From: JAPUME01 sp964605715 | GTDB taxonomy: Bacteria > Acidobacteriota > Terriglobia > UBA7540 > JAPUME01 | Assembly: GCA_964605715.1 (NCBI GenBank) | Contig: CAZSDV010000006.1 | Coordinates: 1 to 51,908, forward strand | Length of the DNA stretch: 51,908 nucleotides | Direction of reading: 5' to 3' | Part shown: piece after piece, positions 36,834 to 46,583 of the stretch | Numbering within the stretch: position 1 is the stretch's first letter | How the letters are laid out: each line of letters starts with the position of its first letter | Translations under genes and position numbers: made by a program | Notes under the pieces: generated by a model | What the model saw: only the letters and a program-made list of their open reading frames with translations | Database searches by the model: none | What the model was told of the DNA's origin: nothing

Positions 36834-36890
36834 GATTGCAAGGCTAGTTGTTTCCAGAGGCGCAATTTTTGTTGGTCGTTAATTAGTATT

Positions 36891-36945
36891 TTGTCAGCGT
36901 GAGTCCTGCCTGCAAGAGGGGTGGCAGGAAACCACCCACTGACAA
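36891..36945 (+). promoter_or_regulatory. Nested stem-loop RNA element in the atpE leader
   Basis: TTGTCAG (36891-36897) pairs with CTGACAA (36939-36945) and TCCTGCC (36904-36910) with GGCAGGA (36923-36929). GTG and CAC between them can form a third short helix. All pairs are perfect Watson-Crick. It lies 25 bases before the atpE ATG, with no T run after it, so it looks more like a translation or mRNA-stability element than a terminator. I do not recognise a named RNA family. Confidence 0.6.
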
Positions 36946-36970
36946 TAATTTATATTCAGAGGTGAAAAAA

Positions 36971-37288
36971 ATGAGACGTACATTATTCGGAATTATTGTG
37001 GCAATGGTTGGTTTATTCTTGGCGGTACCTGTTTATGCACAGGGATCTGCAAGCGACGCTGTTTCTTCCGCCGTCAATTGGGTAGCCTTAACTGCCGGAT
37101 TTTCAATGGCTATTGCTTCAGCCGCCTGTGGAATTGCTCAAGCGAGGGCAGTTGCTGCTGCCTGTGAAGGAGTTGCCCGGAATCCAGGGGCGCGACCTGC
37201 CATTCAGTTTTTTCTAATTTTTGGTTTAGTTCTTATTGAGTCGCTAGCTCTTTACACTTTCGCGATAATTTTCGTGAAGGTTTCTTAA
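36971..37288 (+). CDS. atpE: F0F1 ATP synthase subunit c, with N-terminal leader
   Basis: A 105-residue proteolipid of the rotor ring. The conserved core has GIAQARAVAAACEGVARNPG (the polar-loop region) and LIESLALYTF with the ion-carrying Glu. An N-terminal ~25-residue segment (MRRTLFGIIVAMVGLF, then VPVYAQG) resembles a cleavable signal peptide, which lengthens the protein beyond the usual ~80-90 residues. AGAGG before ATG 36971 supports the start. It is the last gene of the plus-strand run; the second nuo set converges 102 bases later. Other ATP synthase genes are not in the window. Confidence 0.93.
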   Translation: MRRTLFGIIVAMVGLFLAVPVYAQGSASDAVSSAVNWVALTAGFSMAIASAACGIAQARAVAAACEGVARNPGARPAIQFFLIFGLVLIESLALYTFAIIFVKVS

Positions 37289-37390
37289 ACAAGAAAAAGG
37301 CTCATTGAAGGTGTAAGTACAGCATCTTTCATGTTTTCCTGGATGGAATTTTTCCTGCTGGGATTGACTGAGTACTCTATTCTAAAGAGA

Positions 37391-38845
37391 TTAAGGTAAG
37401 GGAATTGAGTTCAGGGTTTTTTGAAGTAGCCATCCAGGGAAAATTCCTAGATAGAATGTTCCTGCCGTGGCTAAGCCTAGAACTATGAAAAGCCCCCAGG
37501 GGACTTTCGGAGTCGGTGTGGGGCGCGGACCCTCGTGCATGTAAATCATTACCACGACGCGAAGGTAGTAGTAAGCAGATACTGCACTATTAAGTACCCC
37601 TAAGACTGTTAATCCGATTAACCCCGATTTTATTGCCGCTGAAAAGAGATAAAATTTCCCGAAAAAACCTGCTGTCAGAGGAATTCCTGTTAGGGAGAGC
37701 ATGAAGATTGCAAGGCATGCTGCCAGTGTTGGGTGCTCGGCTCCAAGTCCCCTGAAATCTTCTAATTGCACCCGTGTGTCACCTTTTCCTGCTAAATGAG
37801 TCACAATTGAGAATGCACCAAGATTCATTAGAGAGTACACAGTGATGTAAAACATTATCGCAGCGTGCCCTTCAGGGCCTGTCGCTGCAAAGCCAACTAA
37901 AATATAGCCGGCGTGGGCGATGGAAGAATAAGCTAAGAGACGCTTGATGTTGGTCTGGGTAAGTGCAGCAAAGTTGCCAAGGGTCATTGTGAGAGCAGCA
38001 GAAATCCACAAGATCCAGAATATTATTTCACCGCCGATTGGTTCAAACGCTGCCAAAAAAATACGCAGGAATACGGCGAATGCGGCTGCTTTCGGGCCGA
38101 CGGAAAGGAACGCTGTGACGGGAGTAGGAGCTCCCTCGTAAACGTCAGGTGTCCAGATGTGAAACGGTACACAGGAGATCTTGAAAGCCAACCCCACAAA
38201 TACCAGTATCATTGCTGTAAGAGCAAGTCGAGTTTCGCCTATTGACGTACTTAACCTGTCTTCCATGATAATGAGATTAGTTGTGCCGGTTATTCCGTAG
38301 ATAAACGCGATACCATAAAGCAAGAAAGCTGTTGCAAAGGAGCCAAGTAAAAAATATTTAAGAGACGCTTCATTTGATTGCTTCTCTTGGCGACGATAGC
38401 CCACCAGGATATAAGTTGATATCGAGGACATTTCGAGACCGAGGAAAATTACGATTAATTCTGCTGAGGCGACCATTAATCCCATCCCCGCTGCCCCAAA
38501 CAAGATAAGTGCGTAGAATTCTCCAGGCATAAGCCCTTCTTGCTCGATGTAGCTGAGGGAGCTGAGCAAGGTAAGTGCAGTGATAGCAATTAACAGACAG
38601 TGAAAATAAACACTAAATGAATCTCCAAGTATCATTCCACTGAACGCCGTGCCTGTTTGTCCAGCCATTATAACGGTTGCACCCCCTGCGCAAACGGTTC
38701 CAAGTAGAGCTACAACTCCCAACCATTTCCTCGAGGCTGGACGAAGGAATGGGTCGGCCACCATGATGAGGATGCCGAAAGCTGCCAGAACAAGTTCAGG
38801 CAGGATCAACATTAGGTCGGTGTACTGAACTGGTGAAATTACCAT
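37391..38845 (-). CDS. nuoN: NADH-quinone oxidoreductase subunit N (cluster 2)
   Basis: A 484-residue antiporter-like subunit, the last gene of the minus-strand complex I operon. Canonical segments are IFLGLEMSSISTYILVGYRRQ, EASLKYFLLGSFATAFLLYG, KISCVPFHIWTPDVYEGAPT and KRLLAYSSIAHAGYILVG. It is diverged from the cluster 1 copy throughout. It starts 3 bases after the nuoM stop. Its 3' end converges on atpE, and no strong terminator hairpin is seen in the 102-base gap. Confidence 0.95.
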   Translation of the reverse strand: MVISPVQYTDLMLILPELVLAAFGILIMVADPFLRPASRKWLGVVALLGTVCAGGATVIMAGQTGTAFSGMILGDSFSVYFHCLLIAITALTLLSSLSYIEQEGLMPGEFYALILFGAAGMGLMVASAELIVIFLGLEMSSISTYILVGYRRQEKQSNEASLKYFLLGSFATAFLLYGIAFIYGITGTTNLIIMEDRLSTSIGETRLALTAMILVFVGLAFKISCVPFHIWTPDVYEGAPTPVTAFLSVGPKAAAFAVFLRIFLAAFEPIGGEIIFWILWISAALTMTLGNFAALTQTNIKRLLAYSSIAHAGYILVGFAATGPEGHAAIMFYITVYSLMNLGAFSIVTHLAGKGDTRVQLEDFRGLGAEHPTLAACLAIFMLSLTGIPLTAGFFGKFYLFSAAIKSGLIGLTVLGVLNSAVSAYYYLRVVVMIYMHEGPRPTPTPKVPWGLFIVLGLATAGTFYLGIFPGWLLQKTLNSIPLP

Positions 38846-38848
38846 AAT

Positions 38849-40435
38849 CTATTTAATACAGTAAATTTCTGGTTGACGATAAGCTACCGTCTCAATTTCC
38901 ACGGGAAGTTTCAGTGCATTATGCTTCTCGGTGAAATATATGCGACCACCCTCAAGTCGGGTAAGAATTTGTTTTGTTGTTCCATCGAGCCTGCGAAGGA
39001 AGGGTTGAGGGTAGATACCCATCCCTATGATAACTACAGTTAGAATTCCGAGAATCAATAACTCACGAGGCTTGCAGTCCCTCAATCGTTTGTTTTCTTC
39101 GTTGGTTATTGGGCCGAAGAAGACCCGTTGAATCATTGAAAGGATGTAAGTGGCTGCAATGACAATTCCCAGGGCTGCCAAAACTCCAAAAAGAGTTCGG
39201 GCCTTAAATGCACCAAGAATAATAAGGAATTCGCCGATAAATCCGTTTAGTAGCGGTAGTCCCAAGGAGGAAAGTGATACAAGAATAAAAAATATGCTTA
39301 GTTGTGGTACTGATGCGGCAAGACCTCCGAAATCACGAATCAAGTGGCTGTGTCGCCGGACATACAGCATTCCGACAAGAATGAATAATGCACCAGTGGA
39401 AATCCCGTGACTTGCCATTTGGTAAATAGCTCCTTGAATTCCGTTTACGTTGAAAGCAAAAATTCCAAGAACAATAAAACCTAAGTGACTAATTGAAGAA
39501 TAGGCTACTAGCTTTTTTAGATCCTGCTGAACCATTGAGACCAATCCTCCATAAAGAATACCTATGATGGCCAGTACAGAAATAAAGGGGCCGTAAGCTT
39601 GAGCTGCTTCGGGGAATATTGGAAGGCAAAAACGGAGCAGTCCGTAAGTGCCCGTTTTCAATAGCACTCCAGCCAGGATTACCGAGCCGGCGGTTGGAGC
39701 TTCAACGTGCGCATCTGGTAGCCATGTGTGGAATGGAAACAAGGGCACCTTAATGGCGAAGGCAATAAAAAAAGAAAAAAATAGAAGAGTTTGTGTGGTC
39801 TCAGAAAGTACGTGATCTGAGCTAGAAACGTGGCTTAGGATTTCCTCCAAAGCAAAGCTTCCGGTGAGGTTGTAGAGGTAGATAATTCCAACTAACATCA
39901 ATACTGACCCGACCATAGTGAAGAGAATAAATTTCACGGTGGCGTAAATGCGCCGTTTGTGACCCCAGATACCAATAAGAAAATACATTGGGATCAGCAT
40001 TGCTTCCCAAAAAACATAAAAAAGAAACAAATCTAACGCGAGGAAAACTCCAAGTGTTCCTGTCTCAAGTATCAGAAGGAAGAAAAAGAATTCCTTTGCC
40101 CGGCGCTCAATTGATTCCCAAGATATCAGGATTGCAAGAGGAGTAAGAAGGGTGCCCAGCAATACCATTAACAGACTTAGCCCATCTGCTCCGATGAAGT
40201 ATTCGATGCGAGGGGTGGTGATCCATGGAATGCGCTCCACAAACTCCATACCAGCCTGGCTTGGTGGAAAAGTCGCAAATGCGATGATGGCCAACAAGAA
40301 GCTGGAAGTGGAAGCAATCAGTGCAAGCCAGCGAATTTGATTTTTTCTTTTGCGGTTTACAAAAACGATTCCTAATGCCCCAATGAGAGGAGTAAAGATA
40401 ATTGCCGAGAGTAAGTGACTTTGAATCCAGTCCAT
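38849..40435 (-). CDS. nuoM: NADH-quinone oxidoreductase subunit M (cluster 2)
   Basis: A 528-residue antiporter-like subunit. EYFIGADGLSLLMVLL, FYVFWEAMLIPMYFLIGIWG, KVPLFPFHTWLPDAHVEAPT and KKLVAYSSISHLGFIVLG are the expected conserved blocks. Compared with the cluster 1 copy it lacks most of the long hydrophilic C-terminal tail. It lies 15 bases downstream of nuoL. Confidence 0.95.
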   Translation of the reverse strand: MDWIQSHLLSAIIFTPLIGALGIVFVNRKRKNQIRWLALIASTSSFLLAIIAFATFPPSQAGMEFVERIPWITTPRIEYFIGADGLSLLMVLLGTLLTPLAILISWESIERRAKEFFFFLLILETGTLGVFLALDLFLFYVFWEAMLIPMYFLIGIWGHKRRIYATVKFILFTMVGSVLMLVGIIYLYNLTGSFALEEILSHVSSSDHVLSETTQTLLFFSFFIAFAIKVPLFPFHTWLPDAHVEAPTAGSVILAGVLLKTGTYGLLRFCLPIFPEAAQAYGPFISVLAIIGILYGGLVSMVQQDLKKLVAYSSISHLGFIVLGIFAFNVNGIQGAIYQMASHGISTGALFILVGMLYVRRHSHLIRDFGGLAASVPQLSIFFILVSLSSLGLPLLNGFIGEFLIILGAFKARTLFGVLAALGIVIAATYILSMIQRVFFGPITNEENKRLRDCKPRELLILGILTVVIIGMGIYPQPFLRRLDGTTKQILTRLEGGRIYFTEKHNALKLPVEIETVAYRQPEIYCIK

Positions 40436-40450
40436 TTTTTCTAACCGATT

Positions 40451-42373
40451 TCAGTCGCGATAAAAAATATACCCTAACCAGATCACTGCCCCTAGGGTAA
40501 CCCAGACGGCATAACTACGAATATTGCCGGATTGGATTCTCCGTAGCCAGGAGCCCATCATGATAGCTCCTCGCCCGGTCCCGTTTACTACCTTATCAAT
40601 GGCACCAACATCAAGAGCTTTCCATAGGATGGCATCCGAAGTCCACTGCAAGGGGCGAATCAAAAGGGTGTTGAAAATTTCATCCATATAATACTTTTTT
40701 GAAATTAAGCGGTATGCCAAGCCAAGTTGGCCCGGGATCTTCTTTGCCCAGCCAGGAAAACGGAGAAAAAATAAGTAGGCAATCAAAAGCCCAAGACCTG
40801 TTGCCGCAAGGGAGGAAAGCAAGACCAATACTTGACTGTTTGCAGAGTGTAATTTATCAGCAGCTGCACTAGGTGTGCCAAAAGAAAATACTGGCTGAAG
40901 AAAAACCTTGAGAGCTTCGTTCCCCATGTAGCCTTTGTAAGTTACCCAACCACCAGCTACTGAAAAGAAAGCCAGAAGCATTAGTGGCACGATGATGGAT
41001 GGCGTGCTTTCCTGGGGGGGGCCGGCTAAGCTTGATCCCAATCGAGATGAACCAAAAAATGTTAGGAAAACTGCACGGAATATATAGAGAGAGGTTAGGC
41101 CGGTTGTGAGTAGCGCTACCCCAAATAGCCAAATATTTCCAGGGGGTCCCTCAAGTGAGGCCGCAAGGATTGCTTCTTTGCTGTAGAATCCAGAAAGAAA
41201 TGGTGCACCTGCAATTGCTAATGAACCAACAAGAAAAGTGTAAAATGTATAAGGCATATATTTGCGAAGGTTTCCCATCTTATAGATGTCCATTTCACCC
41301 GATAGAGCATGCATCACACTACCTGCACCCAAGAACAAGAGAGCCTTAAAAAATGCATGAGTCATTAAATGGAAAATTGCCGTTGCATATGCGCCTACAC
41401 CACATGCTAAAAACATGTAACCGAGCTGGCTAATAGTTGAATAGGCAAGAATCCGCTTAAGGTCTTTTTGGGCCAGGGCTATAGTTGCTGCGTAAAGAGC
41501 CGTAAAGCATCCAAGAAGTGCTACGAGTTGCATGGTAAATGGCGAGGTTTCAAACAAGATGTGCGAGCGTGTGATTAAATAAATTCCTGCTGTAACCATT
41601 GTGGCTGCATGAATTAATGCGCTCACCGGTGTTGGCCCTTCCATTGCATCAGGTAGCCAGATGTGGAGAGGTACCTGAGCTGATTTGCCTACTGCACCAA
41701 GAAGTAGGAGTAGGCATATAGCTGTTAAACCTGTGTCCACTTTTCCAGATAATCCCCCTGCAAGGTAAAAAAGAGATTTAAAGTCTACAACTCCAAAGAT
41801 CCAAAAGATTAGAATGATTCCGAGCAAGAATCCCAAATCACCGACGCGATTCACAATGAAAGCTTTTTTACCTGCAGAAGCGGCAGAGCGCTTACCAAAG
41901 TAAAAACTAATAAGAAGGTACGAGCAGAGCCCAACACTTTCCCAGCCAGCGAACATTAACAGATAATTATTTGCCATTACTAAGGTCAGCATGCTGAACA
42001 TGAAGAGGTTTAAATAAGAAAAAAAACGGTAAAAACCTTCCTTATTATTCATATACCCTACTGAATAAATATGAATAAGGAATCCAACACCCGTAACCAC
42101 AAGGGTCATGACTAACGTGAGGTGATCGTAGTAAAAACCAAAATTAGCTTCAAATCCCCCAGATTGAATCCAGATGAAATAGTTTTCAATGAAAGGAGCC
42201 CCGCTTGAGGAAGAGTTGATGAATTGCCATGCTAGCCACAGGGAAAAACTAAAAGATATGCCAGCTGCTCCACATCCTATAAGGGCGATGAATTTTTGTG
42301 GAAGTCGTCGGCCAAAAACCCCGTTTACTAGGGCTCCAACGAGCGGGATAATGGGAATCAACCAGAGGTTCAT
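40451..42373 (-). CDS. nuoL: NADH-quinone oxidoreductase subunit L (cluster 2)
   Basis: A 640-residue antiporter-like subunit with DHLTLVMTLVVTGVGFLIHIYS, FAGWESVGLCSYLLISFYFG, GKSAQVPLHIWLPDAMEGPT, PVSALIHAATMVTAGIYL and KRILAYSTISQLGYMFLACG. The C-terminal region after KKYYMDEIFNTLLI corresponds to the lateral helix anchoring NuoM and NuoN. Clearly paralogous, not identical, to the cluster 1 copy. Confidence 0.95.
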   Translation of the reverse strand: MNLWLIPIIPLVGALVNGVFGRRLPQKFIALIGCGAAGISFSFSLWLAWQFINSSSSGAPFIENYFIWIQSGGFEANFGFYYDHLTLVMTLVVTGVGFLIHIYSVGYMNNKEGFYRFFSYLNLFMFSMLTLVMANNYLLMFAGWESVGLCSYLLISFYFGKRSAASAGKKAFIVNRVGDLGFLLGIILIFWIFGVVDFKSLFYLAGGLSGKVDTGLTAICLLLLLGAVGKSAQVPLHIWLPDAMEGPTPVSALIHAATMVTAGIYLITRSHILFETSPFTMQLVALLGCFTALYAATIALAQKDLKRILAYSTISQLGYMFLACGVGAYATAIFHLMTHAFFKALLFLGAGSVMHALSGEMDIYKMGNLRKYMPYTFYTFLVGSLAIAGAPFLSGFYSKEAILAASLEGPPGNIWLFGVALLTTGLTSLYIFRAVFLTFFGSSRLGSSLAGPPQESTPSIIVPLMLLAFFSVAGGWVTYKGYMGNEALKVFLQPVFSFGTPSAAADKLHSANSQVLVLLSSLAATGLGLLIAYLFFLRFPGWAKKIPGQLGLAYRLISKKYYMDEIFNTLLIRPLQWTSDAILWKALDVGAIDKVVNGTGRGAIMMGSWLRRIQSGNIRSYAVWVTLGAVIWLGYIFYRD

Positions 42374-42403
42374 AAGTTTTTAAATCTGCTGCGGTCTCGA
42401 GGA

Positions 42404-42706
42404 TCAGTATTTCATCGAACTGAGATCATCAATGCTTAGCGATTTGCGTGCTCGAAAGACGGCGATGATAATTGCCAGCCCCACTACCGCTTCCGCTGCC
42501 GCTACAGCAATAATAAAGAAGACAAAAAGTTGACCAGATAGGTCCCCCCAGTAGCGGGAAAAAGCAACGAAAGAGAGGGCTACCCCATTCAACATCAATT
42601 CTATACACATGAACACAGTGATAATATTGCGGCGAAACAGGAATCCCGCTACCCCCAGCCCGAAGAGGATCAAACTTAGCGCCAGATAATGTGATATTGG
42701 GACCAT
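42404..42706 (-). CDS. nuoK: NADH-quinone oxidoreductase subunit K (cluster 2)
   Basis: A 100-residue three-helix subunit. The essential membrane glutamates are in FMCIELMLNGVA and AAAEAVVGLAI. Same length as the cluster 1 copy but with many substitutions. It starts 9 bases after the nuoJ stop. Confidence 0.95.
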   Translation of the reverse strand: MVPISHYLALSLILFGLGVAGFLFRRNIITVFMCIELMLNGVALSFVAFSRYWGDLSGQLFVFFIIAVAAAEAVVGLAIIIAVFRARKSLSIDDLSSMKY

Positions 42707-42715
42707 ATTGGGTTA

Positions 42716-43207
42716 TTAAGTCTCTCGCCGAGCCAGTACAATTGCCCCTAAAATGGCAATTAAAATTAAGATTGACGTGATTTCAAACGGCAGCACATAG
42801 TCTCGGAATAAAAGACGCCCGATGCTATGCGCGCTGCTGGAAAATTTACCTCCGAGTGAAACTGTTGATTTAGGGAATGCTGTAATAAGAACTAGGAACA
42901 TCTGTACAAAAAAGATAACAAGGATTGGCAGACCCAGTTTCTGAGCCAGCCAACTTTTTTGTGACGGTTTTTCTCGGCCGGCATTAAGTAGCATAATCAC
43001 GAAGACAAAAAGCACCATGATGGCACCTGCATATACGATAATTTGAACCGCCGCCATGAATTCTGCCTCAAGCAGTAAATAGATTACTGCCAGAGATCCC
43101 ATAACCACAATCAAGGAAAGGGCACTGTATATAGGACGCTTTTGGAGTATAACCGCCAATGCTCCTGCTACCGCCAAAACAGCAAAGATGTAGAATAGAT
43201 AATGCAT
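42716..43207 (-). CDS. nuoJ: NADH-quinone oxidoreductase subunit J (cluster 2)
   Basis: A 163-residue membrane subunit with the conserved EAEFMAAVQIIVYAGAIMVL and FVFVIMLLN segment. Final helix ITSILILIAILGAIVLARR. It follows nuoH after 19 bases, again with no nuoI between. Confidence 0.93.
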   Translation of the reverse strand: MHYLFYIFAVLAVAGALAVILQKRPIYSALSLIVVMGSLAVIYLLLEAEFMAAVQIIVYAGAIMVLFVFVIMLLNAGREKPSQKSWLAQKLGLPILVIFFVQMFLVLITAFPKSTVSLGGKFSSSAHSIGRLLFRDYVLPFEITSILILIAILGAIVLARRET

Positions 43208-43226
43208 TAGTTTATTAATAAGTATA

Positions 43227-44288
43227 TCAATTTGCCTGCCAGATAATGACTGCGCCTGTCAACAGGACATTAAGAATTCCCAGGGGAAAAAGAAATTTCC
43301 ACCCAAATGCCATTAGCTGATCATAGCGAAACCGAGGCAGCGTTCCTCGGGTCCATATATAGAGGAACACAAATCCCAAAACCTTCAAGAGAAACCAAAT
43401 TGTGGGTAAAATTGCCTGAAGCCAGCTAGGGCCAAATAACGGTCCAAGCCACCCCCCAAAAAAGAGGAGTGTTGTCAGGCAGGATAGAACTACCATGTTT
43501 GTGTATTCAGCGATGAAGAACATGGCAAATTTAAAGCTGCTATATTCGGTATGGAATCCAGCAACCAGTTCAGTTTCCGCTTCCGGGAGATCGAAGGGTG
43601 AACGGTTAGTTTCTGCAATAGCTGAGATGTAGTAAACGAAAAAACCAATAAATTGAGGCAAAATATTCCATCGAGGAAATACGGGAATATCGTTCAGGTA
43701 ATAAAAGCCGCTCTGGTATTCAACGATTTCTCGCAGGTTAAAGCTTCCGGAAAGCATTAAAACTCCTACGAGTCCAGCTCCCAAGGATATCTCATAGCTC
43801 ACCATCTGCGCTGATGCGCGAAGCGAGCCAAGCAGAGAGTACTTGCTGTTGGAAGCCCAACCTGCAAGCACAATTCCATAAACCCCCAAGGAGCTCACAG
43901 CTAGGACGAAGAGCAGTCCAATGTTAAGGTCAGAGATGGCTATGAGAGTTGATGGTCCTGAAGCGCTAGGAGAGCTTCCGAAGGGGATGGCAGCTACCGC
44001 TAAAAGTGCCATTGTAAGAGTTATAAAGGGGGCCAGGAGGTAGAGAAAGCGATCAGAGCCCGCTGGTGTTATATCCTCCTTGAAAAGAAACTTGAGGGCA
44101 TCAGCCAATGGTTGAAGCAACCCGTGTGGCCCGACACGATAAGGTCCCCATCGGGATTGGATGTGGGCTACTACTTTTCGTTCCATCCATACGATGTAAG
44201 CAACACCAGTCAAAAGGATTAGCAAGATGACGACGATCTTTGCTAGGAGTGCAACTAGCCAGAGATTGTCTTGCAGAAAGCCATTCAT
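43227..44288 (-). CDS. nuoH: NADH-quinone oxidoreductase subunit H (cluster 2)
   Basis: A complete 353-residue heel subunit. WMERKVVAHIQSRWGPYRVGP, SLGVYGIVLAGWASNSKY, FDLPEAETELVAGFHTEY and the C-terminal WTRGTLPRFRYDQLMAFGWK are canonical. Its start overlaps the nuoG stop (ATGA), so translation is probably coupled. This intact copy shows what is missing in the gap of the cluster 1 nuoH. Confidence 0.96.
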   Translation of the reverse strand: MNGFLQDNLWLVALLAKIVVILLILLTGVAYIVWMERKVVAHIQSRWGPYRVGPHGLLQPLADALKFLFKEDITPAGSDRFLYLLAPFITLTMALLAVAAIPFGSSPSASGPSTLIAISDLNIGLLFVLAVSSLGVYGIVLAGWASNSKYSLLGSLRASAQMVSYEISLGAGLVGVLMLSGSFNLREIVEYQSGFYYLNDIPVFPRWNILPQFIGFFVYYISAIAETNRSPFDLPEAETELVAGFHTEYSSFKFAMFFIAEYTNMVVLSCLTTLLFFGGWLGPLFGPSWLQAILPTIWFLLKVLGFVFLYIWTRGTLPRFRYDQLMAFGWKFLFPLGILNVLLTGAVIIWQAN

Positions 44289-46504
44289 GTGGTCCTTTTA
44301 GCTTCATTTACGGCGTTGAGGGCCCAGCTGTATTGCCCAAGCGTGCCTGAAGTGAAAAGTGTATCGTGTGATGAAAATATCAAGTCTGGATGAGCAACAG
44401 ATGGGACCATGCCAGAGGGCTGGGTAGGCAGTGCATTTCCTAAAAGAAGATTTGGAAGAGAGATTGAATATCCAGGGATATTTTCTACGATTTCTTGAAG
44501 AACTTTTGTGGGGGAGCCAATTTCCCATTTTTGACTGATTAGTCTTGCAAGGGAGTCGATGATTTCAAGATCAGTCTTGACCCCTGGTTTTTTAAGAGCT
44601 TCCGTCATTCGCTGGATCTGTCCTCCTGTATTGGTGACTGTTCCTTCCTTTTCAGCATGACTTGCGGTTGGAAAAACAACATCAGCGGCTTCCACTGTTT
44701 CTGTCCGGAATAAGTCAGCTGCGACTAACATTTCCAATTTAGCAAGGGTGGCGGGATTGAGTCCTAGGCTACGAACAGGGTTGGCTCCAAAAACAAGCAG
44801 AGCCTTTAGTTTGCCATCTGAAATTGCGTTAGTTATCGCTTGCAAGTCTAGTCCTTCTTGAGAAGGTATTTTACCTTTCCAGAGGTTTTCATATTTTCGT
44901 CTTGCGGCGACGCTGTTGAGGGGTTGATAACCAGGGAGAGTGTTAGGAAGCAGTCCCATATCAGCTGCTCCACGGGAGTTGGCTGCATCAGCAAGTGCCA
45001 TAAACTTGGTCTGTCCTGGCAAGCCCAATCCCCAATGGACTAACGACTCAACGTCCCCTCCCTTGATTTCATCTCCAAAGAGAATTATCGTGCCATTTTC
45101 TTTTGATAGTGACTCACTAAGACGGACAATTTCAGCTTTTTTTTCTACTGTATTTTCTTTGATGGAAATGTTTCCATTAAACAGATCTTGAACCAAGGAT
45201 CCTTCTTGGCCTGGTTTGACTTTGAGTGTTAGGGCTGCTTGTCGTTGGAGTTTTATCTCCTTGCTATTGATAAGATAGAGTCGTGTTTTCCGTAAACGAG
45301 CTGCCTCCCGAATCCGATAGGCGACAAGGGGGTGTTGGTCGGTTGGGTCATTTCCGATGAGAAGAATACTTGAAGCTTGAGTAAGGTCATCTAAGGTTGC
45401 ATATCTACTAGCTGCTCTAGCACGAGTCAAAGCCGTGACCAGACCCGAAAAATCTGCAGATCGATGATGGTCGATATTGTTTGTTCCGAGAACCATTCTT
45501 GTAAATTTTTGCAGGGAATAATTTTCTTCATTTGTAGTGTGGTTGGAGCCGATGACGGCTATGGCATGTGGACCATGACGGACCGCTATTTGCTTAAGTT
45601 GACGAGCCACGTACTCAATGGCAGTGTTCCAGGATGTAGTGCCTAACTCTCCATCTTTCCGGAGCAAGGGCTGAGTAAGTCGTCTTTTTTCATTTATAAA
45701 GTCCCACCCAAAGCGACCTTTAATACATAGGAAATCATTGTTTATTCCAGATTGATCTCGGTTGTTTGCGCGGATGATTTCATTATTACGAACACCTAAA
45801 GTAGTTTTGCATCCATCACCGCAGTGATTACAAATAGTGGGCGTGTATTTCATCTCCCAAGGGCGAGTTTTGTAACGATAGGGCCCGCTAGTAAGAGCGC
45901 CGACAGGGCAAATATCGATACACATCCCGCACTCCTCACAGTCAAGCTTATTATCTTGATTAGGAATGATTTCTGAGAGGGCGCCCCTGAAGGCAATTCC
46001 AAGTGCGTTAACATCCATTGCTTCATCACAGACTCGAATGCAGCGGTAGCAGAGGATGCAGCGTGGGGCATCAAAGAAGACCAAAGGAGAGAATTGCTTT
46101 TCGTCAACGTGCGTTTTTTCCTCATTGAATCGGCTTTCGGAGGCCCCATAGCGGAAAACCATATCTTGTAATTCGCATTCACCTCCCTTATCACAGACAG
46201 GACAGTCAAGTGGGTGGTTGGTGAGAAGAAGCTCTAGTGCTGACTTGCGAGCGTTTGTGATTTTCTCTGTTTCAGTATGCACAACCATGCCCTCTGAAAC
46301 GAAAGTGGAACAGGAAGTTTGGAGATTAGGCATTTTTTCAATTTCTACTACACACATACGACAGGCAGCCTGGGGGGAAAGTTTTGGATAGTAGCAGAAT
46401 GAGGGGATTTCACTCCCCAATTCCTTAACCACTTCAATCAATAGGCTCCCGGGGGTTGCCGTAACCGCTTTGCCGTTAATGGTAAGATTTACTGGGGTTG
46501 CCAT
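44285..46504 (-). CDS. nuoG: NADH-quinone oxidoreductase subunit G (cluster 2)
   Basis: A 739-residue iron-sulfur subunit of the NADH module. From the N-terminus: the [2Fe-2S] site (SFCYYPKL, CRMCVVEIEK), HPLDCPVCDKGGECELQD, CILCYRCIRVCDE, and CEECGMCIDICPVGAL. The following CNHCGDGC plus a later Cys in DFLCIKGR form the additional N7-type motif that only some bacteria keep. The remainder is a molybdopterin-oxidoreductase-like domain that carries no cofactor in complex I. Cluster 1 has no counterpart. Confidence 0.94.
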   Translation of the reverse strand: MATPVNLTINGKAVTATPGSLLIEVVKELGSEIPSFCYYPKLSPQAACRMCVVEIEKMPNLQTSCSTFVSEGMVVHTETEKITNARKSALELLLTNHPLDCPVCDKGGECELQDMVFRYGASESRFNEEKTHVDEKQFSPLVFFDAPRCILCYRCIRVCDEAMDVNALGIAFRGALSEIIPNQDNKLDCEECGMCIDICPVGALTSGPYRYKTRPWEMKYTPTICNHCGDGCKTTLGVRNNEIIRANNRDQSGINNDFLCIKGRFGWDFINEKRRLTQPLLRKDGELGTTSWNTAIEYVARQLKQIAVRHGPHAIAVIGSNHTTNEENYSLQKFTRMVLGTNNIDHHRSADFSGLVTALTRARAASRYATLDDLTQASSILLIGNDPTDQHPLVAYRIREAARLRKTRLYLINSKEIKLQRQAALTLKVKPGQEGSLVQDLFNGNISIKENTVEKKAEIVRLSESLSKENGTIILFGDEIKGGDVESLVHWGLGLPGQTKFMALADAANSRGAADMGLLPNTLPGYQPLNSVAARRKYENLWKGKIPSQEGLDLQAITNAISDGKLKALLVFGANPVRSLGLNPATLAKLEMLVAADLFRTETVEAADVVFPTASHAEKEGTVTNTGGQIQRMTEALKKPGVKTDLEIIDSLARLISQKWEIGSPTKVLQEIVENIPGYSISLPNLLLGNALPTQPSGMVPSVAHPDLIFSSHDTLFTSGTLGQYSWALNAVNEAKRTT

Positions 46505-46583
46505 GGTTTTAATTTTGTTGCTATCTCTATATTTTATTTAGTCCTTTATTAAGTTCTAGTTTGCTTGGGGGCCGCATAGGTCA

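Noticed and set aside
36971..37288. Subunit c shows Gln, Glu-Ser and Tyr at positions used in sodium-binding c-rings
   Set aside because: The Thr next to the Ser in sodium-binding rings is Leu here, and ESLAxY-type sequences also occur in proton-driven synthases, so ion specificity cannot be claimed.
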